The notes under the pieces: generated by a model
What the model was told of the DNA's origin: nothing
The model's input: only the letters and a program-made list of their open reading frames with translations
Databases searched by the model: none
DNA from: Amoebidium appalachense
Taxonomy: Eukaryota; Ichthyosporea
NCBI GenBank assembly: GCA_963693365.1
Contig: CAVNZM010000002.1
Location: 17,670,001 to 17,734,000 of the forward strand
Direction: 5' to 3'
Length of the DNA: 64,000 nt
Position numbers and translations under genes: made by a program
Part shown: positions 27,698 through 54,453 of the stretch, piece by piece
Position numbering within the stretch: position 1 is the first letter of the stretch
How the letters are laid out: every line of letters starts with the position of its first letter

Positions 27698-28763
27698 CCC
27701 CCCCCCCCCCCCCCCCCCCCCCGGGGAAAGAAAGAAAAACAACCAGATATTGAAAGAACAGAATGAAGCAGTCTGGTGTCAGGGCTTGCTATCTGCCCTC
27801 AGGTGTGCAGCGGCTATGCCCAGCAGTAAATGAGTGCCCAGGAACACACTGGGGCAATACGGTTTCAGAGGGCATGCGGGGCCACCCACTCACCTGTACA
27901 CGTTATTCCGCCCCCCGTATATCCCCTGTTGCAGGCGCAATTGAACGAGCCAATGGCATTGCTGCAGGTGGCAAGCACGTGGCAGTTGTGGGTGTTGAGG
28001 GTGCACTCGTTGAGATCTGCAAGGGAATGCTATTGTCCTGAGTCTCCTATTTATACACCCTTACTGACCTGCCACACACCTGTTTGTCTCACGCAGTAAT
28101 CTATTCACCCAGTGCAAAGTATTCAAAAGAAATAGACCATCTCTGTCTTCACCCCCCTCCCCCCCCTCTCCCACGCACACACACACACCTTAAACCCCTC
28201 ACCACAATCACATCCCTTGATTGGCTCATAGCAGCCAATCATATCGCACCTTTGCATTAGTGCCATTCCCCGAGTACCCGATGTTGCATGCGCAGTTGAA
28301 CGAGTCAATGGAATTGCTGCACGTGGCAGCCACGTGGACGTTGTGTGTGTTGAGTGCACACTCGTCCATGTCTGTGTGGGAAGACACGTGTCATGTCTCT
28401 GCCACACACCTGTTTGTAGTGTGCGCTGCCATTCAATCACTTCTCCATCCACCCCAAACTCTTTTCCACCAATAACCCCCTCCCCCCCCCCCCCCCCCCC
28501 CCCCCTCTTCCCCCCTTCCCCCTCTCCGCCCCCGCCCTTGCTCCTTGATAAACGACGAGTAAGCACCACGTGTTGACCCGACACGCCCACAGCACCCATC
28601 ACAGCCCCTGATAGGCTCATAGCAGCCAATCATATCGCACCTGTGCACGTGGCGCCATCCCCGGTATATCCCCTGTTGCATGCACAGTTGAACGAGCCAA
28701 TGGCATTGCTGCACGTGGCATCCACGTTGCAGTTGTGTGTGTTGAGGGTGCACTCGTTCACAT
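23365..28763 (-). CDS. Modular cysteine-rich protein with calcium-binding EGF repeats
   Basis: Read on the minus strand, a series of 120-123 nt exons each encode one cbEGF module: D-x-(D/N)-E-C, six Cys, and the aromatic/Gly core GYxGxG. Clear modules are 28763-28641, 28016-27894, 27364-27242, 26806-26684 and 24928-24812. Decayed ones are 28371-28250 and 26188-26068. Other cysteine-rich exons of furin/TNFR-like type are 25856-25709, 25398-25276 and 23879-23775 (Cys at nine positions, CxxC pairs). A short exon at about 24630-24566 ([10 protein letters not shown]) and a tail exon 23494-23365 ending in TAA are tentative. cbEGF exons are symmetric phase 1-1, as in fibrillin-type genes. Such proteins are extracellular and bind Ca through the D-x-(D/N)-E motif. 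The 5' end is missing or lost near the retroelement at 29.1 kb. Not every junction agrees in phase, so the full protein is unresolved. Confidence 0.7.
25527..25714 (-). repeat. 34/40-bp minisatellite overlapping a splice donor
   Basis: Units begin at 25527, 25561, 25595, 25629 (34 bp apart), then 25669 and 25709 (40 bp apart). The core is GTGCACACAATATAGG. Read on the minus strand, the two 40-bp units repeat the end of exon 25856-25709 together with its donor (GTGCAC then GTGAGTGCCC). Extra donors therefore lie 40 and 80 bases downstream. Confidence 0.9.
26068..26188 (-). pseudogene. cbEGF exon f with one extra base
   Basis: It starts [17 protein letters not shown] as an intact module, then the frame breaks at a T3 run (plus-strand AAA at 26126-26128). 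Skipping one base recovers [15 protein letters not shown] and a Cys. Length 121 nt instead of 120 agrees with a single inserted base. This is either a sequencing or assembly error or a real lesion. Confidence 0.7.
27477..27720 (+). repeat. (CA)n with CAGACAGA interruptions, then a C run
   Basis: About 220 bp of CA dinucleotides contain three CAGACAGACA interruptions and some CACAAA variants, followed by about 28 C. It lies in an intron of the minus-strand EGF gene, so the sense strand carries GT and G. Confidence 0.95.
28250..28371 (-). pseudogene. Degenerate cbEGF exon b
   Basis: It is recognisable by DMDEC and [13 protein letters not shown], but is 122 nt long instead of 123. The third cysteine codon TGC is GTC (NVHV instead of NCHV). 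The one-base loss near the 3' end removes the last cysteine from frame (GTNAK instead of a Cys-containing end). If spliced in, it would shift the frame of everything downstream. Confidence 0.75.
28641..28763 (-). CDS. cbEGF exon a (5'-most recognised), acceptor GG
   Basis: It encodes an intact module starting [12 protein letters not shown] and ending [11 protein letters not shown], with a proper donor (ACAG then GTGCG). The base pair where the acceptor AG is expected reads GG on the minus strand (28764-28765); the sister exons have GCAG at this place. Either another acceptor is used or the exon is no longer spliced in. Upstream there is only about 330 bp before the retroelement. Confidence 0.7.
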
Positions 28764-29097
28764 CCGCATAACACACCAGTCAATCAGGATATTTCATGCA
28801 CTCACAGCGCAAAAGACATCCACAAAAGAACCCATGTCCCCCTTGGTCCATAGCATGCAGCATGGCCAGCAGAGTATGACCCACCAATAAAGAACACAGC
28901 AACACTATTCTAAGTGCCAAAAACAAGAGGAATGGCAACTGAAGTCTGAACCCCCCCCCCCCTCCCCCCCCCCCAAAAAAAGCCTGCAACCGAGTAGTCA
29001 ACCTGTTATTTTAATGCTTGGGAGAAGGGGAAAAAAAAAAAAAAAAAAAAAAAAAAACTTACACATACAATCTGAGTTCTCATGTGAATGAAACGAC
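28764..29097. other. Short gap between the EGF gene and LINE A copy 1
   Basis: It holds unique AT-rich sequence, C runs with an A7 end near 28950-28981, and an A run of about 26 at 29031-29056. No exon of the EGF gene or start codon for it could be recognised here. Confidence 0.5.
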
Positions 29098-30884
29098 ATC
29101 TTTTCGCCCCATCACACTAACCCAGGTTGTTCGTAGATTCTTTGAAGCTTGCTTACTTAGGTTATTTGCACATCACCTGGTTTCAATCTATTCTTCACAT
29201 ACACCCATGCCAATCCGCTTTTCATAAGAACAATTCATGTTATGTTCAAATAATGGCACTGCACGATTCTATGCAAGTTGGGGCACGATATGTTGGCTTT
29301 ATTGATTGGAAAACTGCTTACGATTCTGTCTCCCCTGGTCTCCTATGGGAAAAGCTTGCTGCACGGGGTGTACCACACTGCATTGGTGTTCTGTTAGAAG
29401 CACTCTTGTCTCAAACCTATGGTAGAGCTGTGGCCCAAATGGGCATCTTTCATATGGTTTTGCTCGTACTAGAGGTCTCTTGCAGGGTTCATTGCTTAGC
29501 CCCTTTCTGTTTAACCTATTTACAGATGATCTGGCTGTCAAGATTTATGCCGAAAATGATGACCCTATTAATAACTTTCCGCCTGCACTTCTCTATGCTG
29601 ATGATCTGTCCCTCCTTGCCCGTACCCCTAGACGCCTGCAAAGATTGTTCGATGTAGTGTCAGAGTGGTGCAAGGCAAACCTTATGATCCTTAACATAGA
29701 CAAATGTGGTGTTCTTGTACCTGATATAGCTAACAATTTACACACATTTACATTATCATCTAAACCTGTACCTATAGTTCCAGAATACAAATATCTTGGT
29801 GTTCCGGTTAATTCTGTTGGTGTTATGTTTTCCCATATTGTCGAAAAGAGGGTAGAGCTGGCTCGTAAGCGGTTAGCTTTCTTCTCGGCTAATACTTTTA
29901 AAGACACACTCCTCCATCCTTCTATTAGGCTTACATTTATTCGCACTTTTGTCTTCCCGACATGCGAATATGGTTTACCCCTTCTCGCCGCTTGGATCAA
30001 GACAAAGAGAACTAGAGCGCCTAAACCCTTGGCAAATTTCCTTGAAGCAGAAGTTGCCTCCTTTCTATCTAACAACTGTTGTAAACCTGGGCCTGTAACG
30101 CTCTCGATATATGGTCTGGTCCCAATAGCTGCTAGAGTATCCCATCTCGCGCTGAAATTCAATAAGCACATAAGCCGCTTAAAGAAGTATTTGCCCTCCC
30201 ACCCTCTCTTCTCTATCCGACCTGTCCCCTCCTCACCTCTCCCCTCTTTCCTTCCCTCGCTCTCTCCTTCTCCCCCGGGCACAAATACAAATAAACCCCG
30301 CAAAAGTGTGCGTGTGACTTTGGACTGCCACTTACTTATTAAACATGTACACAATCACAAGATAATCACGCAATATAACAAATGGAAAAAGATACCACAC
30401 GACACTAGACCCGATGAAAGCAGACACCTTGAAAAACTAGGCCCGGCTTATGTCTCGTTTTATATATAATGACCGCCTCAACCATATTGCCAAATATGGC
30501 ACTCGCAAATGTATAACACCTAAATACATATTACCTTCCTGTAGAACTGGTCTTTCTCTAGCTGATGGTATTATTGATCAATTACCACGCTTTTACCGGC
30601 TGTACACGTGCTATACAGTGGAGATCTAATAAGTATAAGGCGGCATCGTTTGCATGCCCAAACAACACACACACACACCAGTTTAAACGGTCATGTATCG
30701 CCAAATGAAGTTTTTGATAGACCACATAATACCGCAACACACACACGTCACATTCACAAGACACCCAGAAAGATAGCCTACCTGTAAATTACAACATCCT
30801 TGATTTTATACCAAACACGCGTAACTACGACCTGTATATTAGATGTATTGATTGGCTTGAGAAACACATCACTACAAAATTCTA
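29098..30884 (+). pseudogene. Reverse transcriptase ORF of LINE A copy 1, truncated and frameshifted
   Basis: The RT core is present: FIDWKTAYDSVSPGLLWEKL, LLYADDLSLLARTPRRLQ (the YADD active site) and EYKYLGVPV. The N-terminal part present in copy 2 is missing. Compared with copy 2 there are small insertions at about 29431 (GGCCCAAATGGG against GGTTAATGGG) and about 30440 (GGCCCGGC against AGCC), which break the frame near the RT core and near the C-terminus. Both changes add C or G. The element is dead as a source of protein. Confidence 0.88.
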
Positions 30885-30885
30885 G

Positions 30886-30889
<4 letters not shown>

Positions 30890-30948
<59 letters not shown>

Positions 30949-30975
30949 CCAGCTGATACCGAGTGTCCCAGGGGA

Positions 30976-31057
<82 letters not shown>
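30890..31057 (+). repeat. LINE A 3' tract: (CA)n, unique 30 bp, C29, A52
   Basis: (CA)n at 30890-30948 directly follows the RT stop region. After the common sequence ending GGGGAGCCCC, a run of 29 C (30977-31005) passes into 52 A (31006-31057). Copy 2 has the (CA)n and a 37-base A tail, but only CCCCTTT between them. Confidence 0.93.
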
Positions 31058-31058
<1 letters not shown>

Positions 31059-31087
31059 GGGGAACCCCAACTAATTGATTTTTTCTT

Positions 31088-31893
31088 AGTCTTTATTTTT
31101 TTCTTTTGACTGGATTTATTCGACGGAAAGATATGCAGGTATGCACGGCATACTGAGAAGACAATAAAAACTTCACGAGTTATCCAGTAACAAGTGCATA
31201 CTGAGATACCTGAACACTGTGTGAAAATCATATAAATACTCAATGCCCGACCAACAGAATTCAACAAAAAGTCTAAAGTGTTCACATTGCCAGCTAGTGT
31301 AGCAGATACCCGTAGGGAAAGAGAATATAAAACGCGACATAAAAACTCACATCTATCAACATGCTTACGATAAAAAAGTTCAGCACAAAAGTGGCACCAG
31401 CGGCGATGAAAACAAGAATTACAGCGCCACTGCACAACTTTCCAGGCAATATCAACATCAGAGCACCATACAGACGTATCTACTAGGGTGGTATCCATAC
31501 GTACAGCAGGAGAAATGTATCCTGCCAAGGCTCCCAAAAAGCGATAATGATCAGTACGGTGTTGCCTAAGGAACATAACACATGCCGATTGAGTTTTACC
31601 TTTGATTTCTCTATCAGAACCGGAGAAAGAAACTTATACTGCGTATGGTAATAACGCGAAAAGGCAGAAAAAACAGGAATTATGGTGTCTCGTAGAGAAA
31701 GTAAACCCAGATATATAGTCATCGCCCGACATCCATGTACGTGATCATGGTATACCGCTGAGGGGATATTCCGAGCAAAAACCCCCCATACCTGAGACTG
31801 GTCTTCTCTTTGCCTCGAGTAAACAGCGTAAACCCCCTTTCCTACATACGGCAATTTTATCCTAACCGTGTGGCATCCAAACGAGAATGCCAA
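31088..31893 (-). pseudogene. LINE B fragment: C-terminal RT-type ORF with zinc knuckle, inverted relative to LINE A
   Basis: Two overlapping minus-strand frames (31893-31483 and 31576-31119) read like one broken ORF. The first contains FARNIPSAVYHDHVHG and LGLLSLRDT. The second carries a CCHC-like pattern, C-x2-C-x7-H-x3-C (31396 to about 31349), then NVNTLDFLLNSVGRALSIY, resembling the NYNILDFILN end of LINE A. This suggests the C-terminus of a related LINE lying tail-to-tail with LINE A. The assignment rests on pattern similarity only. Confidence 0.5.
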
Positions 31894-31951
31894 AACGGCA
31901 ATTGTTGCACTCCGGATCCTAACTTAAATTTCATAATGTCTTCTCTTTTTC

Positions 31952-32006
<55 letters not shown>

Positions 32007-33001
32007 AAAAAAAAAAAAAAAAGGAATGATGAACATGCAACAAGCAGCCTATGATCATACAAACGTGTTCCTTGCGCAAGGCATGACGCGTAGGTATAAG
32101 CAAACCATCGTGACTACGGTTCGAGGCTCTTAGCTTTTTTGTCAACAGCACATTTTCCCTGCATCGTACGAATTGTAATATCAGGTAAACTAATATTAGT
32201 TGTATATATGTGAAGTTACCCAAACCGATATTCGCAGATGATCGAATCGGCGGCTGGCAGCTTTCTCAGCTACGCATGCAGATATTCGGCAACGTTACTG
32301 CAGCGGTACCCGCGGCCGCTGCTTATTCAAAGTTTTCTTTCTTTCTTTCTTTCTTTCAGTTCAGGTTTTCTTTCTTTGTCTCTCTTTTTTTTTATGGGCT
32401 GGGCGCGATAACGGGTGGGGGCAGCTGAAGAACGGATCCGGAGGGGGGGGGGAGGCTGCGGGGGCACTGAGATCAGCCAAGGGCCATCTTGCTTGCCCAG
32501 TTAAAAGGTTCTGCACGCCAAGCTCCCAATACAATAGGCTCCAGCTGTCGCCCGCCGGCAGCTGCTCACTGCATGCAGCAAACACTGCCACGCCAAGTTT
32601 GATTTCCACGCATATGCCATGACGGGAGAAAATCGTTTATGGTCCACCAGTGCTGTTCCCTTGCGTGCGCAAGGGGAATCTGTCCCGTTCAGTGTGCCGG
32701 AGTCTCAGACTCTGTCGTTTTTAGTTCGCCGCCAGTTCGAGATGTGTTGCCTTGCGAGCCACGCGTATTCACAATGTGAGCTTTTTGTGTACTTGCCAAG
32801 GCCGGTGTGGGTGCGTGTGTGTGTTTGTGTGTGTATGTGTGTGCGTGTGTGTGAGGCCCACGGTGTCTGTGCGTGCATGTGCGTGCACGGTGCATGCACA
32901 CGGTCGAAGTTTGTGTTTCTAGTGCGTGCGTGTGGGTGTCACGGGTATGGATGTGTTTGTGTGTGTGTGACACTGTGTGGCAGTGTGTGTCTGTGTGCCA
33001 C

Positions 33002-33037
<36 letters not shown>

Positions 33038-33043
33038 AGACTC

Positions 33044-33088
<45 letters not shown>

Positions 33089-34375
33089 GCAACAGGGTAT
33101 CTTGTGCCGCACAGCCTTAACCTACACGCTGGCACCCGCCAAGTGTACCCCCCCCCCCCCCCCCCCCCCCCCCCTTCCCACCCCCCCGAGGTCTGGTAAG
33201 ATCACGAATAGTTTAGCCCAGGAAATATTTGATTTTTCTTGTGATCACTCTACTCCCAGTTTACCTGCTAAGGCTTACTGGTGAGCGACCCCTGTACAAA
33301 TATATATCAAGTGTACAAAGCACATATTAAGTGCCCTATGCAGAGTCCTCAAACTGTACTGCCCACCCTGAGGCCTCTGCTTGAAATGTCCTTAGCTTCG
33401 TCCCCTCAACCATCACTCCCTCCCTTCCCGTCCCCCCTAAACCCTAACCCAACGCCCTCATGGCCCCTCTTGGCAAAAGAAAAACCAAAAACATGATGTA
33501 GAACCTACCAAACGAGAACTCGGCACGACTAGCACGCAACACTTCCCTGCCCTACCCCCACCCATCGGTACCCCTACCAGTAGGCCTCATGTTCACTGAA
33601 AGAAAACTCCAGCCCCCCCCCCCCCACTTCCACCCCCACCCCGCGCGCCCTTCCCCCCCCACTGACACACACACATACCCGTTTTTGATGCTAACACCAC
33701 CACAACTCACACTTGATCTAGCAGGTCCGGAGCCTCCCTCTCACTTTTCAGTTGGTTGCCAATTTGGCATGTACCTCTGTTGTTTTCGTGTACATGTACA
33801 TATCAATATGCCAGACAACTATGCCACGCACACACGGCCATCTAGATGGCCGTGCACGCACACTGCTACTAAATGGCTAAAAATAGAGCAAGTGCAATGG
33901 TTGGCTCACAGCGCACCGTTATAACCATATTTGGCAAGTGCCATGAGCCACCTGCAAAACGTTGGCGTCACTCGTTACGGCATGCGACTTCAGGCGCAGC
34001 CGGCAACCTTTGTTTGGTCAAGGTTTGCAACTTGGTGTGGGTTTTCAGCTTGCTAACTACGTGTGTGTTACCTGTTACACATAGATCTAAGCTCGTGGTG
34101 TTACTTGGACAGCAGTGGCGTTTGTATTACTTGTTTTGCGACAACGTGCCGTGTGCCTTGTGTGCACGTAGGGGTGCGGACGTGTTAGCGGCCCGTGAAC
34201 GTGCACATGGGCTAAACCCGGAGCGCACCTAGCTCCACCAGCTAGCAACCACACCCTCAGACAAGTAGGGATATCCGCAGTTTGTTGTGTGCTTCAGGCC
34301 AAAGGTTGGCGCAGCAGCTGAAAAACCTGCGGGATGACGTAACCACAGCAGGGCACGAGGCCACGCACAGCAAAC
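31839..34375. other. Intergenic and presumed 5' region of intersectin
   Basis: It contains a C44-A26 tract (31953-32022), a (CTTT)n patch near 32334-32358, GT-rich DNA at 32815-33090 with several interruptions, and a C run near 33146-33174. Unique sequence from 33700 to 34375 includes an open frame at 33873-34232 without domain similarity. No promoter element is definite. Confidence 0.5.
31953..32022 (+). repeat. C44-A26 composite tract
   Basis: A C run passes directly into an A run with no base between. The same structure recurs at 15560-15599, 30977-31057 and 53622-53685. Confidence 0.96.
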
Positions 34376-50764
<16,389 letters not shown>

Positions 50765-51612
50765 ACTTGTATTAGTTATTGTACATGTTAGTATTAGCAA
50801 TTCGAATGTATAGTGTTTGATTTGGCATGAATGTAATAGATGACCCCGCTACCAGACCTAATGCTGCATTTTAATGCAACGATCATTTACTGTAATGCTA
50901 TGTATTCAAGATTCGGTCCGTACATGTACACGGGCACATAGGCATGGCACATGTATACGTGGTCAGGCATGTGTTCTGCGTATGTGAAATAAACCAATGC
51001 CAATCGTAATATATATTGCAGTGCATGTGCAGGTGACAGGAACTTTCACCAAGCAATTCTGCCACAAGGTATCTGTCGCTGTAACAAGACTGCACCCCTG
51101 ACCACCCAACCAATTGCTCCGGCCATGCATGGTGGTACACGTGTTCATGCCGACCCACACTACACGTACACATGCATATTCCTGTAGCTACTTTTTGTCG
51201 GTTTGTTTTTACGGTTATGGCCGCAAGCGATCTGGTGTACACGTGGTGACATCTGGACGCCCAATGATACAAAAAAATGTTTGTTGTTGCATGACATACA
51301 TAGTTGGTGCGGTGCCGGCACATCATGATCAACACTAGCAGAATTGTTGCTGGACACAACGTCACACATACATGCACATATGTTTGTCACGCGGCACTCA
51401 TGATCAAAGATGGAGGGGAAGGGGGGGATTCGGGAGGGGGAGGAAGGGCTGAGGCATAATTAGGCTGCTCATATGCAGGAACCCATGCTAAGTATCATAA
51501 ATCGCTTACTGAGATGCATACATGTACAAATGACCCCCTTCTCCGGCCCCCCGCCCCTGCGCAGACTCGTGTATACATATCAGACCTTAGGGAGATTACA
51601 TAGAGCAATATA

Positions 51613-51651
<39 letters not shown>

Positions 51652-52203
51652 TCTCTCTCTCCCGGGGTTTGAAATTAGTCCCCGAATCCCACAACGCCAT
51701 AATGAGTGGTGGGGATAACATCATCTTGGCACTGCGCCGACCTTTCACGCCGTGTGACAGGTGCTGTGCCAACCTGTCGTATTTATATATCATGATAACA
51801 CGTGGCCTTTGTGTTTATGAAACATACACTTTACTATGTAAAGCAATATAAGAGGTCCATACACTACATTCCACAGTTTCTGGATTGAGCTCGAGACTTG
51901 TTAGACTGCACATCTTATTGCACACAATGATTTAATAGTCGTTCATTGTAACAACACCAGGCATTCATTCGCTGGGTCTTGCACCCATTATATATCTACA
52001 ACATCAACAGTCATTCTATCAGCGGTTTCGTGTCAAGGATAAGGGCCAGCCTTAACCTATTCACACACTTCAGGAAGTATCAATCGTACTTTTTTCAACT
52101 AACACATTCATCTACACTTACACAATTGATACAATACATTCACACTGATTCCACTACCCCAACCACTACCATTCATTCACCTCCTATTTTCTTTCATCGT
52201 CAT
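50765..52203. other. Intergenic between convergent intersectin and kinase genes
   Basis: This is mostly unique, AT-richer sequence that will hold the two 3' untranslated regions. It includes a run of 36 C at 51614-51649 followed by (TC)n, and a G-rich patch near 51415-51450. No coding signal is seen. Confidence 0.6.
50988..50993 (+). terminator. Possible polyadenylation signal of intersectin (AATAAA)
   Basis: A canonical AATAAA lies 224 bases after the intersectin stop codon and is the first one after it. There is GT-rich sequence on both sides. No transcript evidence is available. Confidence 0.45.
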
Positions 52204-52689
52204 TCAACAGTCCGGCCACTTAGCCTCCATATGCCTTAGTGCCATATCTACCGTCCATCTCTTGCTACAATCCACCGTCAGCAATCCCCCCAGCACCTCC
52301 TTTATGTGTGCACTCAACCCCTCCATCACGGCACAGCCACCCTGAGTCTGCCTGATGAAGTTAGGGCATGTGGGCCGTGCACTCTGCCAGGGAAAGCGGC
52401 CACACAGCAGCACATAGAGCACCACACCCAGGGACCAGGCATCACAGGCCTTGAGGTCGATGGAGCTGGCTGGCCGCATGGAGAACAGCTCTGGTGAGGG
52501 AGGATGTGTTAGTGTCTTCCTCTCGGCTTCAACTTATTCCCCCCGCTCTCCCCCCGTCTTTCACCAACGCACAAGCACAAAGGCCTAGATAGAGGAGCTT
52601 TCTTTTGGCCCTTAATATTAGTTGATAAATACCAACTTAATCCTTCTCTACTGTTTTTATCAGTCGGAAATGAAAATGAAATACACCAA

Positions 52690-52729
<40 letters not shown>

Positions 52730-52882
52730 CCTCTCTTTCACCAACGCACAAGCACAAATACCTAGATAGAAGGAGCTTTCTTTTGGCCCTCAATATTAGT
52801 TGATAAATACCAACTTAATCTTTCTTTACTGTTTTTATCATTCGGAAATGAAAATGAAATACACCAATACATGTGTGTGTGT

Positions 52883-52919
<37 letters not shown>

Positions 52920-53438
52920 CGTGCGTGCGAGTGCGGCGCATTGTATGGGAAGAGGCATAGTGGTTCCTTTCTTTGTGGCACACATCACGGTAGAGCAGAG
53001 GGTATGTAATTGCTTGTGTGTGCAGACGTGTGCTGTGTGCTGTGTGCTCTGTGCTGTGTGTGTGTGTGTGTGTGTGTTTAAAGAGAGCAGTAACCTTTCC
53101 TGGAGACACACCACCCACCTGGTGCCATATATGGTATGGACCCCACGGCCTTCAGAAAGCTCTCACCCACGTGGGTGGCCTGCTCCAGGTCGATGATTTT
53201 GACCAAAAGGCGGCCGTTGGGCAGTCGCTCAACCCCAATGTTGTCGGGCTGGGGAAATACAACGGTAAGAACACACAAAGCAAGCTGAAACGGGCCTTGT
53301 TTTGCTGGTAAATTCACACGGGAGCTGTTGCAGGCGATACAGTACTACCCATGTATTTTGTTGTGCCGAAATTTCTACACGTAGACTGCTGCCGTGCAAT
53401 ACTACTAATTTAAAAAAGGCACCAGGGCTATGCACAGT

Positions 53439-53472
<34 letters not shown>

Positions 53473-53620
53473 CCCAGAAAAAAAACAAACAAAAAACCAT
53501 TTGCTATATATACACCGGACCCACACGACACATATGCCCACCCCAAAAAATCACCGAAACTACGCCCTGTTAAAATAGAGATCAGAAAAATATTAGCGAC
53601 CTTATCCCTCTGTGGCACCA

Positions 53621-53666
<46 letters not shown>

Positions 53667-54453
53667 AAAAAAAAAAAAAAAAAAAGCCACAGCCACAGCT
53701 GGCCAACACACACACACACACGCACACACGTACACACACACGCACACCCACACACCCACACACAAGGACATTATACCTTAATATCACGGTGCACATATCC
53801 CCGTGTGTGCATATGGCTGAGGCCCTGTGCTATCTGCACGAGCACACGTGCAGCCGCCTCCTCCCCTATACCCTTGTTAACGGGTATGTGGTCCGCAAGG
53901 TCTCCGTCGGTAAGGTGCTCGTAGACAAACACCATCACTGTAGGCTGCTCTATTGCGTCATACAGCGCGACAATGTTCTCGTGAGGGCCAATGGCTCTGT
54001 GGGGAGAAGGAAGGTGTGTGTGAGCAAGGGGTGAAAAAGTGAGAGGATCATTAAGAATAAGCTGTGTGGTTCCATATGCGTGTTCTCACGACACGTTGAA
54101 GCATGTTCGAGTTGCACATTAATGCTGGCCCCTGCTTATGCACGCCCAATGTACGTCAAACCCTTGGGGAACACGGACCACCAAAAAGCCCGATTCTACA
54201 CCCTTGAACCCAGATGTGGCGTCAAGCGAGCGCAAAATCACGCCACACACCTGATGGCCTCCATTCTCTTCTTCATCCTGGGCAGCAACACCCAGGTCTT
54301 GGGCACCTTCTTCACCACCACGGTGCGCTCTGTGGCCCCGTCAAAACACATCTCGACGTTGGACGTCAACTGCGCCTTGTGGCTAAACCGGGGCGAATAC
54401 AGCGTGCTGCATACGCTGGTTGCCACTGCTACGTCAGCACCCATTTTCTCACC
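52204..54453 (-). CDS. Protein kinase-like protein with DLE in place of DFG
   Basis: Four minus-strand exons, 54453-54251, 53996-53777, 53248-53119 and 52490-52204, join in phase (280 codons with stop). Visible motifs: VVVKKVPK (beta-3 lysine), HENIVALYDAIEQP, hinge FVYEHLTDGDL, catalytic loop YVHRDIK-PDN split by an intron, metal-binding segment VKIIDLEQA, GSIPYMAPE (activation loop end) and DAWSLGVVLYVLLCGRFP. The HRD Asp, the Lys two residues later and Asn are all present, so catalysis is possible. The DFG motif has only its Asp. No clear GxGxxG loop is seen before the lysine. The first recognised exon opens at 54453 with an in-frame Met four codons in; an upstream Met at 54519 is also in an open frame. 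The 3' end is the stop TGA at 52204. I cannot assign a kinase family. Confidence 0.82.
52559..52912. repeat. 177-bp direct tandem duplication in a kinase intron
   Basis: The segment starting TTTCACCAACGCACAAGCAC at 52559 recurs at 52736 with a few substitutions and single-base indels. Each copy ends in ACATGTGTGTGTG and a GT array of different length. The duplication lies between kinase exons 3 and 4. Confidence 0.92.
53622..53685 (+). repeat. C35-A29 composite tract in a kinase intron
   Basis: The same form as at 31953. A further C-rich run ending in an A-rich stretch lies 180 bp upstream (53440-53481). Confidence 0.96.

Larger units (their letters stand above)
29098..31838 (+). mobile_element. 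LINE A copy 1 plus attached inverted LINE B fragment
   Basis: Sequence from about 29098 to 31838 matches the minus-strand copy at 61224-63350, apart from a C run, microsatellite lengths, small indels and a 587-bp segment (31097-31683) absent from the other copy. It consists of a 5'-truncated reverse transcriptase ORF, a 3' region with (CA)n, the common sequence CCAGCTGATACCGAGTGTCC, a C29-A52 tract, GGGGAACCCCAACTAATTGA, and then sequence whose minus strand resembles another LINE ORF. I saw no clear target-site duplication. Confidence 0.85.

Noticed and set aside
31810-32133. 107-codon plus-strand frame with poly-Pro and poly-Lys
   Set aside because: Most of it is the C44-A26 tract.
33873-34232. 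119-codon plus-strand frame upstream of intersectin
   Set aside because: Composition looks non-coding and there is no similarity or splice partner; it may be leader sequence.
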